From contig CAIIXF020000001.1 in assembly GCA_903813345.2 (NCBI GenBank), positions 61,397,885 to 61,461,884 on the forward strand: 64,000 nucleotides of DNA, in the 5' to 3' direction. The DNA comes from Owenia fusiformis (lineage: Eukaryota; Annelida; Polychaeta; Sabellida; Oweniidae). The notes under the pieces were generated by a model. The model searched no databases and had not been told where the DNA came from. It was given only the letters and a program-made list of their open reading frames with translations. A program made the translations under genes and the position numbers. Shown here one piece after another: positions 38,101 to 48,800 of the stretch; positions within the stretch are counted from its first letter, which is position 1; each line of letters starts with the position of its first letter.

Positions 38101-38673
38101 TGTGACAAAACAAACAATTCAGCGTAACTGTTGGACGGTATGTTATATAGATAGCGCTTTAGTACTCCTTTCTTAGATTAGTTTAGGTGTTATCCTGCTT
38201 GTAGCCTAGCCCAACATCTGCTTTTTGGCTTCTTAGGTGCTTTGTATTAGCTTTGGGCCTAGATTAACACCTGCTTTAACTGTAGTGTACTGCTTTAGAG
38301 TAGACTAACACCTGCTTGAATGCTTCTATATGAAAATGCAGTATGTGTATGAGTGTAGTGTTCTTATTTGAGCGTAACACCTGCTTGGAAGCCGATGTTG
38401 TCATATGCTGTGTATATAATCTTTGTTACTAATAACTGCTCGTAACAACATAAACATTATAAGTCATTCAGACTATTTCTAGGCATATGTCCATGAATAT
38501 CAACTATATGTATATAATATGTAAATAGTGTATATAACTTGTTACTGCATTACATAGTTTACTTTACGGAAAACGTAAAATTTTATATCTATTATCTATA
38601 CAGAGTCTATTTTTACTAGTATTCATATATATTAACAACTGTTGCAAAATCATATGACCCATACTAGTCTGGA

Positions 38674-39738
38674 ATGCCACCAAAAAGTAAAAAAGTGAAA
38701 AACAAGCTAAAGTCTTCAAAATTGGACAAATGTCCATGCAACAAAGATTGCGATAGCCTTTATCTTAACTGCTCAAATTGTGATCAATGGTGGCACTCGG
38801 ACTGTTTGGGGCTGGGGAAAACTAAGGAAGAATGTGAAATATTGGCAGTATATGCTAAATCAGATACAGTTTTTAACTGTCCCTACTGTATTATCAATAG
38901 TATAAATCTCAATACACCTCTAAAACCTCAAATACCTGAACACAAAGAGGTGAGACAGTCAACATCGACAGAGAAATTAAAAAATCATACATCTAGCAAG
39001 AGGAGCAAAGACTCAACCGAGGAAAAAAATCTTGGGAAGAACATAATTATTATTGATAACATCAAAAACCCAGGGCACTTTAAAGACAGTGCATCAATCA
39101 AAAAAGAAATTAACAAATTCAAACCCTCAATAAAAATTACCCATTGTTATCAACTTTGTAGAGGTGGCATCGCCATACATTTAGCAGAACCTGATCAGCG
39201 CAACATTCTCTTAAGCAACTGGCCGGAAGCCGCTTTTGGAGGGTGTGGAAAAGACTTGGACATCCACGACAATACACCAGCACCACGGTGCATACTCAGG
39301 AACGTCAACACTAAGATATCTACTGAGAAGGTAACAACAACATTACAAGAAATAACAGGGGCACCTGTAAGTATCAGGAGGCTCAAATATAAAGACAGTG
39401 GAAAGGCTATGCCAATAGTGGTAGCCACATGTAAAAATCACTCAGATATTGCCACATTATTTAAGACCAAAATAGTCTTACAAAATAAGGAATTGCTGGT
39501 GCAAGCCATAACCACAGCTAAACATAAAATTACAAGGTGTTTTCACTGCCAATCTTTCGGCCACGTGGCTAGGGGTTGCTCCAGCAAAGCTAAGTGTGAA
39601 AATTGTGCCGGAGCTCACAAGGGTAAATGCTCAAATCCCACAAAGTGCTCAAACTGTGGGGAAAAACACAAGGCAAGCTCTATAAATTGCCCCATATACA
39701 AAGAAATAAAACTCCAAAGGAGTAAATATGAAATATAA
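38674..39738 (+). CDS. Retrotransposon ORF1: PHD-like finger plus CCHC zinc knuckles, 354 aa
   Basis: Nucleic-acid-binding protein that packages element RNA. Residues about 20-72 form a PHD-like finger (CPCNKDCDSLYLNCSNCDQW, WWHSDC, CPYC). The C-terminus has a clear CCHC knuckle CFHCQSFGHVARGC near 288 and two further Cys/His motifs, the last CSNCGEKHKASSINC. Lys-rich start. The ending overlaps the ORF2 start by 11 bases in another frame, as in other two-ORF LINEs. Confidence 0.93.
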   Translation: MPPKSKKVKNKLKSSKLDKCPCNKDCDSLYLNCSNCDQWWHSDCLGLGKTKEECEILAVYAKSDTVFNCPYCIINSINLNTPLKPQIPEHKEVRQSTSTEKLKNHTSSKRSKDSTEEKNLGKNIIIIDNIKNPGHFKDSASIKKEINKFKPSIKITHCYQLCRGGIAIHLAEPDQRNILLSNWPEAAFGGCGKDLDIHDNTPAPRCILRNVNTKISTEKVTTTLQEITGAPVSIRRLKYKDSGKAMPIVVATCKNHSDIATLFKTKIVLQNKELLVQAITTAKHKITRCFHCQSFGHVARGCSSKAKCENCAGAHKGKCSNPTKCSNCGEKHKASSINCPIYKEIKLQRSKYEI

Positions 39739-42700
39739 CTGCATGATTTACACTATACTGACTGCACTAACCACCCTCATACCAACTCCCAAAATGAATA
39801 TTTTTCAAGCCAATATACAATCCATTAATACCTCTGCCAAATACATAAAAAACCTATCCCCAAATGCTTCAATATTTTGTCTCACGGAAATTTGGCATCC
39901 AAAATCTGAAAACATCGTATCAGCCGGTCTTAAAGACTGGTCTTGGATTAAATCTGTTCGGCAGAATAGGGAGGGCGGGGGTGCAGCCATTATAGCCTCT
40001 CCCAATACCAAAATTGTCAAACGTGATGATCTCATGAGGGATGATGTTGAAGCGGCATGGGCCAACATCTACACTAAGGACATTGCAATCCTTTTGTGCT
40101 CAGTATACATCCCTCCTGAGAACATCATAGCCTGGGAGAAATTTATTGCAATAGCCCACAAAGTCTTCAATGATGGTATCCCAATACTTTTTACTGGTGA
40201 TTTCAATGCTAGACATCCCCTTTGGCATGACAGCGCCACTAATAAACTAGGGGATCAAGTTGCCAATTTCATACTTGCACATAATGCACACATATTCAAT
40301 AACAAACAATACACCCGCAAAGATACCATCATTGATTTAACTTTTGGTTCGGGTTCTCTGTCATCTAGGATACAGGACTGGCAGGTGCGGGAGGAGATCT
40401 ACCTGAGATCTGATCACAGGCTGATTTCCTTCAGGATCGGTAGGCCTGAGTCAGAGATGAAAAGAGAATACTTAGATCTTAAGAATACCAACTGGAAAAA
40501 CTTTGAAAGAGAATGTGATATAAAATGTTCTGATTGGTTGCAGGATACCCTCCCCAACTCTAACGTGGAGGAATGCTACACTACACTGTGCTCCCTGATA
40601 CACAAGGTCGTTGAAGAGAATATACCCAAAAAAACGGTGTGTAGCAGGAGCAAAGGGTGGTGGACACATGAACTGACCAATCAGGTAAAAAATCTTAGAA
40701 AAGCAAAACGTAATTATAATAGACGCAGTGATCCAGCCAACTGGGCTGTCTACGCCGGGCTTGCCGATCAGTTTGCCTCAGATGTCAAAGAATGTGAATC
40801 TCAGTATTGGGACAAATTGTTCGGGGAGCTCTGTGTGGGCAGACCGGAAGGCATATGGAAAACTGTCAATCAAACCCAAAATAAAAAAGCCAAAAAGATT
40901 GTACAGCCAATAAAATCTAAAGATGGGAGCACCATATTGCACACTGATGTGGATATCGCTCAGGCGATGGTCCAACAGTATGGTAAACAAAATCTTCCAG
41001 TACAAAGGTGTAAAGTATGGTGCTCACATGTTAATGACACAACCAATGAACTCATCAAATCTGAAAAAGAAAAAATGCTCAATCCCAATTACCACAAAAT
41101 ATGCTCCGAGGAGAATAGGGACATAACATTTACAGAAACGATTGAGGCAATCAACAGAACCCCAACCAACACAGCCCCTAGTCCCAGAGAGAAACTTCTG
41201 GGAATTGTCATCAAAAAAGGAGGCAACATGTTACATCGATCAATCTGGAAACTAGCACAGAAATGTTGGGAGGGGGGAGTCCTGCCCTCTGAATTCAAGA
41301 TAGACCCCAAATCTATGCTTGGAAAACCCAACAAAAAAGACTACAACACTGAGAGATCATACAGGCCTATAACACTTGAATCTTTAATTGGGAAAATCCT
41401 GCAGAGAATAGTAAGTCCCCGGCTCTCATGGCGCTGTGAGGTTAACAACATATACTGCAGCCACCAAGACCCGTACAGAGAGCATAGGGGATGTTCTCAG
41501 ACTGTCATCAGATTCATTCAGTCTGTACAGGCTGCTCTCAATAGAGGTGAAACTGTCATAGCTGCTGTATTAGATTATGAAAGCTGTTTTGAGCGGATCT
41601 GGCGTGAGGGACTGATTTACAAAATGGCTCAAAATGGCATTGGGGGAAGACTGCTCGTATACATCTCCCAGTACCTGTTCAACAGGCAGTTCTCCATCAC
41701 TGCCAATGACCATACTACCAGTCTTATTACATCAACAGTGGGTATTCCTCAGGGATCTGTGCTATCCCCATCCCTCTGCAACATTTATACTGCGGATTCC
41801 ATGGCTAATGTTTTATCTCATACGGCGGGATTTGCTGACGACAACACCATTTGGTCTAGTGGTGTTGACATAGCAGCCGTAGAACAGAGAATAAACAAAG
41901 ACCTGGAGGAAATTGCAGGTAAATGGTGCAATAAGTGGAATATGGAGATAGCGCCGGAGAAATCAGAGGTACTCATTTTCACCCCACCGGGAAAAGCGAA
42001 ACCTAACATCAGCATTCACTTCAGAAACAAGCAACTTCCAATAGTCCACTCAAAGAAAATCCTGGGAGTCACAGTCGATGATGAACTCAATTTCGAACAA
42101 CACATCAACCTGAAAAAGAAGTCTGCATTCGGAGCACTGGCAGGTATTACTAACTTTACCAGCTGCAACTCTGGGTGCAGTGAGGAAGTTTTCACCACAC
42201 TTTATAAGACACTGGTGATCCCTCACTTTGAAACTGGTATAAGTGCTATTGCTACAGCCACAGACAAAGCAGCAAAAGCTTACTCTTCAGTCCAACGTGC
42301 TGCTCTCCTAAAAACAACAGGATGTTTATCAACAGTGAGCACAGAATCACTGGAGGTGATAGCAGGAGTACTTCCCATAGATATACACCTAAGAGCCAGA
42401 CAAGCTCAAGAGGCTGTCAGAATATTATCTCATAATATAACTGATCCTATTACTGAAGAATACCATCATTGGGCAGAATCTGGAAAACAAGAAAGAAAGC
42501 CTACCTGTTTTAACATCTTAGCAGCTAGACTCAGATTGCATAACTGTCCAACCAAACCAACCAACTATGTCAAACACAGCTACTACCAAGCAGATGCAGA
42601 GACCTTTTTACCAGCTGATGCCATCGTGCATACCGAGGATTTCAGCAGATCTAAATCCGAACAATCGCATCGCATCAACAACTTGCTGAATGATCTTGAT

Positions 42701-43627
42701 GGCTCGGAGACTGTTATCTTCACAGACGGATCCGCTGAGGGCAACCCAGGACCAACTGGTGCTTCAGCCATTATTTACATCAGTGGCTTAAAGAGCAATC
42801 CGGTATGCCTGGAGGAACCAGTAGCCAGTCAGGGCAACAACTATACGGGAGAGGTCACTGCACTCAAGCTGGCTGTGGAATTCATTGTCAAAACAAGGAC
42901 GTCAGATAAAGTTATCATACTTTCTGACTGCCAACCAGCTATAACAACTGCCTTTCTGAACACTAAACTCAAAAATATGATACCTGAAATTTTTAGCATA
43001 AGAAAAGCTTGCAAATCACTTTCCATGCTAAAGAAAAACTTAGAAATCTTCTGGGTACCTGGGCATCTAGGAATTGAGGGCAATGAAGTAGCTGATAATA
43101 TTGCCAAAAAAGCTGCTAAAACAGCCACAACCCTCCCACCCCCAAAAACAACAAAAACAATGGCTTACAAATCAATTAAAAATAAGTCTATTGATAAATG
43201 GCAAACTAGGTATAGCTACTCTGATAAAGTCAACTTGATTCAAAACCTTATCCCACAAGTAAAAGTACAATCACAATCAGTAAAGTTGGGTAAAAGATAC
43301 AGTCAGACAAAAGTCAATCAAATTATATCTGGGCACACCCGTCTCAATGGCCACTACTACAAAATCAACCCTGATCTCCCCTCTCCTAACTGTGAACACT
43401 GTAATTCACCAGAAACTTTGCATCATTTCTTGTTTCAGTGCAGCAAATACAGTACACAAAGGGAGGTTATGCTAGCAGCTATAGACACTGTACTACTAGG
43501 AGCCAACCACAACCCAACCATAGACTTACAAACCATCACAGGTCTTAACAAGAACTTAGACCAGCAAATCAACATAAAAATAGTAGAACGACTACAACAG
43601 TTCATACTATCTACTAATAGAATTTAA
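39728..43627 (+). CDS. Retrotransposon ORF2: endonuclease, reverse transcriptase, RNase H, 1299 aa
   Basis: The APE-type endonuclease spans about 23-240 with CLTEIW (Glu 54), TGDFNARH near 156, IDLTF and SDHR. The reverse transcriptase includes YRPITLESLIGK, VLDYESCFERIW, GIPQGSVLSP near 674 and the catalytic FADD near 702. RNase H starts at about 995 with FTDGSAEGNPG, GEVTALKLA, LSDCQPAI and VPGHLGIEGNEVADNIAKKA, so its acidic residues and His are present. A C-terminal CEHC...HH...C zinc motif is near 1221. The Met at 39794 sits right before the endonuclease and may be the real start. No stop or frameshift seen. Confidence 0.95.
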   Translation: MKYNCMIYTILTALTTLIPTPKMNIFQANIQSINTSAKYIKNLSPNASIFCLTEIWHPKSENIVSAGLKDWSWIKSVRQNREGGGAAIIASPNTKIVKRDDLMRDDVEAAWANIYTKDIAILLCSVYIPPENIIAWEKFIAIAHKVFNDGIPILFTGDFNARHPLWHDSATNKLGDQVANFILAHNAHIFNNKQYTRKDTIIDLTFGSGSLSSRIQDWQVREEIYLRSDHRLISFRIGRPESEMKREYLDLKNTNWKNFERECDIKCSDWLQDTLPNSNVEECYTTLCSLIHKVVEENIPKKTVCSRSKGWWTHELTNQVKNLRKAKRNYNRRSDPANWAVYAGLADQFASDVKECESQYWDKLFGELCVGRPEGIWKTVNQTQNKKAKKIVQPIKSKDGSTILHTDVDIAQAMVQQYGKQNLPVQRCKVWCSHVNDTTNELIKSEKEKMLNPNYHKICSEENRDITFTETIEAINRTPTNTAPSPREKLLGIVIKKGGNMLHRSIWKLAQKCWEGGVLPSEFKIDPKSMLGKPNKKDYNTERSYRPITLESLIGKILQRIVSPRLSWRCEVNNIYCSHQDPYREHRGCSQTVIRFIQSVQAALNRGETVIAAVLDYESCFERIWREGLIYKMAQNGIGGRLLVYISQYLFNRQFSITANDHTTSLITSTVGIPQGSVLSPSLCNIYTADSMANVLSHTAGFADDNTIWSSGVDIAAVEQRINKDLEEIAGKWCNKWNMEIAPEKSEVLIFTPPGKAKPNISIHFRNKQLPIVHSKKILGVTVDDELNFEQHINLKKKSAFGALAGITNFTSCNSGCSEEVFTTLYKTLVIPHFETGISAIATATDKAAKAYSSVQRAALLKTTGCLSTVSTESLEVIAGVLPIDIHLRARQAQEAVRILSHNITDPITEEYHHWAESGKQERKPTCFNILAARLRLHNCPTKPTNYVKHSYYQADAETFLPADAIVHTEDFSRSKSEQSHRINNLLNDLDGSETVIFTDGSAEGNPGPTGASAIIYISGLKSNPVCLEEPVASQGNNYTGEVTALKLAVEFIVKTRTSDKVIILSDCQPAITTAFLNTKLKNMIPEIFSIRKACKSLSMLKKNLEIFWVPGHLGIEGNEVADNIAKKAAKTATTLPPPKTTKTMAYKSIKNKSIDKWQTRYSYSDKVNLIQNLIPQVKVQSQSVKLGKRYSQTKVNQIISGHTRLNGHYYKINPDLPSPNCEHCNSPETLHHFLFQCSKYSTQREVMLAAIDTVLLGANHNPTIDLQTITGLNKNLDQQINIKIVERLQQFILSTNRI

Positions 43628-43657
43628 CTACGTAAAACAACACTGAGATAGTGACTC

Positions 43658-44422
43658 TTAAGGTCTCATGGAAGTTAACAGGAAATGACAAAACAAAAAA
43701 TGACAAAGCCATGCTGGATTTTGAAAATTTTTTGAACCAAGATAACAGAGTTCTGTTTGGACCTCCAGTCAGTTTAACTAGTTCCACATATCATTTACAT
43801 GACCAGGAACACAATTGAAATAGTCAGAATGACCATAAACATGATAGAATAATCTTTTCAGCCCTCTGAAAATGTGACTAAAAAATAGCTAAGAGTCTGT
43901 GCTCAGGAAAGGTCACTGAACAGAATCTTTTGACTTTTTCAGAAAATGTGCCCAATATATTGCTCTAAATGATACAATTTAAACAAATTTGATATCATTC
44001 TTAGAAAAAGAAAAAATTAAAAAAAACTGAATTGAAAATCGATCCATTTTCCTTTTTACAACAGCCATTATTGTTTCAGACAATTTTTTTAAATTTCAAA
44101 GATTGTGTCATTTAGAGCAATATATTGGACACATTTTCTGAAAAAATCAAAAGATTCTGTTGATTGACCTTTCCTGAGCACCTACTTTTAGCTATTTTTC
44201 AGTCACATTTTCAGAGGGCTGAAAAGGTTATTTTATCATGTTTATGGTCATTCTGACCATTTCAATTGTGTTCCCAGTCATGTAAATGATATGTGGAACT
44301 AGTTAAACTGACTGGAGGTCCAAACAGAACTCTGTTATCTTGGTTCAAAAAATTTTCAAAATCCAGCATGGCTTTGTCATTTTTTGTTTTGTCATTTCCT
44401 GTTAACTTCCATGAGACCTTAA
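43658..44422. repeat. 765-bp fold-back element
   Basis: Left arm starts ttaaggtctcatggaagtta; the right arm ends with its reverse complement. The arms, about 340 bp, are nearly identical through accaagataacagagttct and gaccataaacatgat. An 18-base near-repeat flanks it: actgagatagtgactctt (43642) and actgagaaattgactctt (44442), 16 of 18 identical. No ORF. Confidence 0.93.
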
Positions 44423-45623
44423 ACAAAAGTTTTTTAATATAACTGAGAAATTGACTCTTTTAGATGAAGAAAACGAATGTAAAATGCGCACTCTCAAAAA
44501 GTAAATCAAAACAAGTATTAGTGAAAAGCACAAGTGATAACATAGTACAAAGTGAAACCAATGTATCTACAGTGCTGATATATAATAATATAGGGTGCGT
44601 TTTCAAACTAAAAAAAGTGTTCCTACCAAAATGAATTTGCCTATACATACCCCTGAAACTCTTATCTGATAGATAGAATGCACAAATAAAACAAAAGTTT
44701 TGCAATTATAGGTAAAAAGTTCTCTTGAAATTTCGAAGTGATTTTACCTGTTAATTCTGTCCATGGTCGGCCATTTTTGCGGAAGTTACACTGAAACGCA
44801 AACTCCATGAAACGAAACGAAATCACTAGAAAAAACATGGCACACATTGTGCGCATGTGCAGCAAAGTTTAGACCAATTAGATTATTTGATTATTTTGCG
44901 CACGTGAATTATTTGCTTCCGAGCACTTACAAGCTTACCACAATAAACAAACCTGGCAGAGACTACCCTTAGCCTACTTCATTTTGGCGAAATTTCAGCT
45001 CAAACTCGTGAAAAATGCATTATGCATACGCTGGTGTGAAGCCTTGGAGACACTCATTTTGGTAAATATGATTTATGGGGTATACTTTTCTGCAGTTTGT
45101 GGGAGTTTGGGACATTAAATGTTAAAATTCAAGAAAATATGCCAATTAAACGACTGATCAATTAATATATACCAGCACTGTAGTGACCAAAGGCAGCATT
45201 AGAGTGCCATCGTGTTAAGTACACTAACACGTAAATTGGATAAAGAAGAAGAACCCTGACCTAAACTGGCACTAAAAAACGATCTGGCCTATATATCTAT
45301 AGCATAGCCTACCTAATCGAAGCACTGTGTCGCTTGGTAATTGTTCTAATATTAGTTTAAAATATAGCCTTTCTTTCCCATTTGCAAATAAAATAACTTC
45401 CGGTTCTTTTGTATCCTGAACGAAACAAGATTGGGCCTCAAAATTGTCATCCCGGGAATTTGATTTGAGTTATGGAATCAAACCAGAGGCAGATAATTTC
45501 ACATTTCTTCCAGTCGAACATATCATATTATTAGGCTAAAATATTTGATAGAGTTACCCAGGAATAATGTCCGCTATTGGATCAAGATATCGATAATGTT
45601 TTGTTTCTCAATCTCACTGAAAG
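44423..45623. other. Spacer and probable promoter region of the TRIC gene
   Basis: No gene seen. It includes a gtgcgcatgtgcag motif near 44850 and otherwise unremarkable AT-rich sequence. The transcription start of the TRIC gene probably lies towards the right end. Confidence 0.4.
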
Positions 45624-45731
45624 ATGTCACTCCATGAACTTCAACTGCGCAAGTGCGTAAACTACATCCGCCGGCTGGTCGAAAGAGCCTCTCTCGATTT
45701 TTGGATATTTAGCAGCCAAAAACTAATCAAA

Positions 45732-45870
45732 ATGGATCCACAGACATTTCTAGACATTTCTACAAAAGTCTTGAAGTTAAAGATGTTTCCGTATTTCCAC
45801 ATCGCTCACTACTCTTTGATGTGCATCATGGTTAGAGAGGACAATCATCCCCCTTCACCAGGATCACAAA
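45732..45870 (+). CDS. TMEM38: TRIC exon 1
   Basis: 46 codons plus one base, start context atcaaaATGG, donor GTAGGT. An upstream in-frame Met at 45624 would add 36 residues, but family members start near this position. Contains KMFPYFHIAHYSLMCIMV, the first membrane segment (compare TRIC-B FPFFDIAHY). Confidence 0.85.
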
Positions 45871-48800
45871 GTAGGTCAACTTCAACTTTTAGCCTATTTA
45901 GATCATGTAGCCAACTTAGGTAGATACATCATATCAGTACTACATTCGGTCAGTTCAACAAATTGAAAAATCGTATTTAATGTCCACCATATTTCTTTCC
46001 AGTCTAAATACAACACAGATACGTCTGTTTTATAAAGTAATCTACGTTTTGAAAAGAAATCTGCTGAACAAATCGTAATATTTGGAATGTATTGATTCCC
46101 GGGAAATGTATTTTCGTTCCATGAAAGTTTAAAAATTATCGCGTCACACTCGTGTTATGTCACATCACGTGACTTTATTCGGTGCAGAGAACTGACGAAA
46201 TATTGACGAAATGTTGTGCCCATTTCAACATCAAAATAACAAACAAAACACCACATTTACGTGTAAGTTATGTACTCTTTATTTCAAATAAATACTTGGG
46301 TTTACATGTAGCCCAATGTTTTGGTAGGATGGCTAATAGGGAATGAATAATAAGTGATGATTCAGCGACATGTTTTTTCCGGAGTAAATCCCCCCTTTTT
46401 AGCATTTGACCTCGTCTGGCCCAGATCTACGGGGTCGGGAGTAGATAACTGGGCCAGACGGGTTTGGTTAGGTAGATAGATACCAATGCTTTTTGATAAT
46501 CAACTGTTTGGCAACTAAAAGTCCATGCCTGCATTTACTAGTCATATATTGTTATCCAATGCCAGGACTATAGTCCTGAGAACGTCTCAATCTTTTGCCT
46601 GTACGATTACAACATGGGAGAATTTTCTACGCCTCTTACACTTAAGATTCCAGCTTTTCTACGCCTCTAACACTTAAGATTCCAGTTTACTTCTACAAAA
46701 CTTAGTTCTTCTCGATAATTGGAAATACATTCATCTTGTTGATGTACGACCGATACTTGATAGTTTAAAAAAACCTACCATCAATCGATTTCACTCATCC
46801 TTTTTGCATAAATATTCATTTATAATTGAAAATGTGGCTATTATGGTTTAATTAGTTCTGCTTGGCGGAACTATTAACTTAACATGCTGATGCCAAAATT
46901 ACGATGGAGGTTAGCCTTAGTCAGGGCCAGAAGACATGTCAGATAAAAAACGAGGCCCCAGACTGGGTGTAACATTGTTGGACTAGTCTTAACTGTGACC
47001 TACATCATTGGCATCCATTTGTGCAACTTGCAAGTAATTGAGCATTGGAGTGACTGTAATACTCCTATTCAGGATAAGAGTTCAGGTGGTGATTTACATA
47101 AATATCTCCCATGATGCATTGCTTTGGAAGGGACAAATTTTCATTGGCCCGCCGAACCAGTTGATTACTCTGAACGTTTTTCAGCTTCTGATATTCAATC
47201 AGCCCTCAAGGATAGTTATATGATCCAATATTCAATAATCAGAAAGAAAATCAGAGATTCAAAGTAACATTATTTATATTTTTTCGATCTTCGATGGTGT
47301 CTGAGCAATTTCTGGGAAATCAGTGACGTTACTGGAATTGGACGGCATTTTCAACTACAGATTTATTCGGATTTGGGGATCATTGTTCAAATAGCCTTGT
47401 TATATATCTTAATTACATACATACCTATCGTTTGTGCAAATGCAACTCTACATAAATGTTTAATAGAGTCGCAGTGCGGCATTGAAAATAGCACCCCTCT
47501 GTAATCCAATGGGAAAGAACCCGGATGTACACGAAGTTGTACCATACATGAGAGCTCTTCAAACGGGAGGCAACTAAACTGAACTAAACAAAACGTTATC
47601 ACATATTAGAGTATTGTAATTGTTGGTCAAGTGAATATTTTTTCTTCCAATATGGCGGCCTTTGCTCCAATGGCGTAGCATCATATAGGCATAAAACGCC
47701 ATGGCGTACTCTCAAAATTTAGAGAAAAGTTTTCCAAATGACCTAACTATAGGAAATGCTGTAATACTGAGTAATCTTCTGAATTGTAATATTTGGGATG
47801 TGTTGATTCCATGGAAATGTATTTTATTATGTCACCACCAAAAAGTGGTGACATATTGTTGTGGTCTCCGTTTTTTGTGACGAAGGTTGGTGATGGTGAT
47901 CGGTGGTTGGCGTCTGTAACAATTCTAAAAACTTCCAATAACTTGACAAATACTGTTTAGACTGACTTCAGTTTTTTTCAAAATCATCTACAAGTTTTCA
48001 GAAGTTCAAATCTGACTTTATATTTAAGATTTGACCTTCGATGACCTTTTCAGGTTCAAAAAAAGTTAAAAAGGTCCTTTTTCAACTTGCTTCAAATCAA
48101 CTAATGTTTTTAAATCATCCACAAGTGTTCAGAAGTTCAAATCTGACTTTAGATTTGAGATTCGACCTTCTCAAGGTCAAAAAAGGTCAAAGGGTCTTTT
48201 TTCAACTGGCTTCTAAGTTTACCAAATTTTTTAATCAAAATCATCTAGAAGTTCTCAAAACTTCAAATCTGACTATAGGTTTGACCTTCAATGTTTTGGT
48301 TTATATCACAAGCCAATGAGGTGTGTATTAATGATTAACTTTCCTGTTATCTCAAAATCTGCTTAGAACCATTGGATTACTATGGGAAATTCCTCAAAGA
48401 GAAACTTGTTGGGATTAAAGAAGGGAAATTATTGGCAAACATGAAACCTATTTAAAACAGCATTAATATTATTTAAAAGTGATTGTTATAATTATTCCCA
48501 GCCCTCTGAAGTTCGAAAAATAACAATACCTGGGTTGAAAATGAGAAATATTTTTTAGGATCATATGGTGCAATCTTATAGTCAATAAAATGTTTTAAAG
48601 TATATTAATGTTTTTTAGATGAAAAACAAAAGCGAAATGCATGAAAAAGCTCCCCAGAATCATTCTACAAACACACACCCGGTGATCGTGAATATGGGAC
48701 GGAGGGGGGAGCAGACAATTTCTGCTAGGAAATTCAACAAATCTGGAAGATTTATTTTTTCAAGAAAAAGTTTACTATTGAATTGCTAAATGGATAGGCG

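Larger units (their letters stand above)
38100..43657 (+). mobile_element. Intact non-LTR retrotransposon with two ORFs and RNase H (I-like superfamily)
   Basis: ORF1 (38674-39738) and ORF2 (39728-43627) are both open along their full length and overlap by 11 bases. About 570 bp precede ORF1, with imperfect taacacctgctt repeats at 38190-38395. Only 30 bp separate ORF2 from the fold-back element at 43658. The APE endonuclease, RT and RNase H order is typical of I, R1 and LOA-type lineages. Exact 5' and 3' ends are not certain and no target duplication was confirmed. Open ORFs suggest recent insertion. Confidence 0.9.

Noticed and set aside
39805-43128. Several minus-strand ORFs within the retrotransposon
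   Set aside because: Antisense shadows of ORF2, which has all expected catalytic motifs.
45624-45731. Upstream in-frame Met extending the TRIC N-terminus by 36 residues
   Set aside because: TRIC proteins start close to the first membrane segment, and the ATG at 45732 has the better context. The longer form cannot be excluded.
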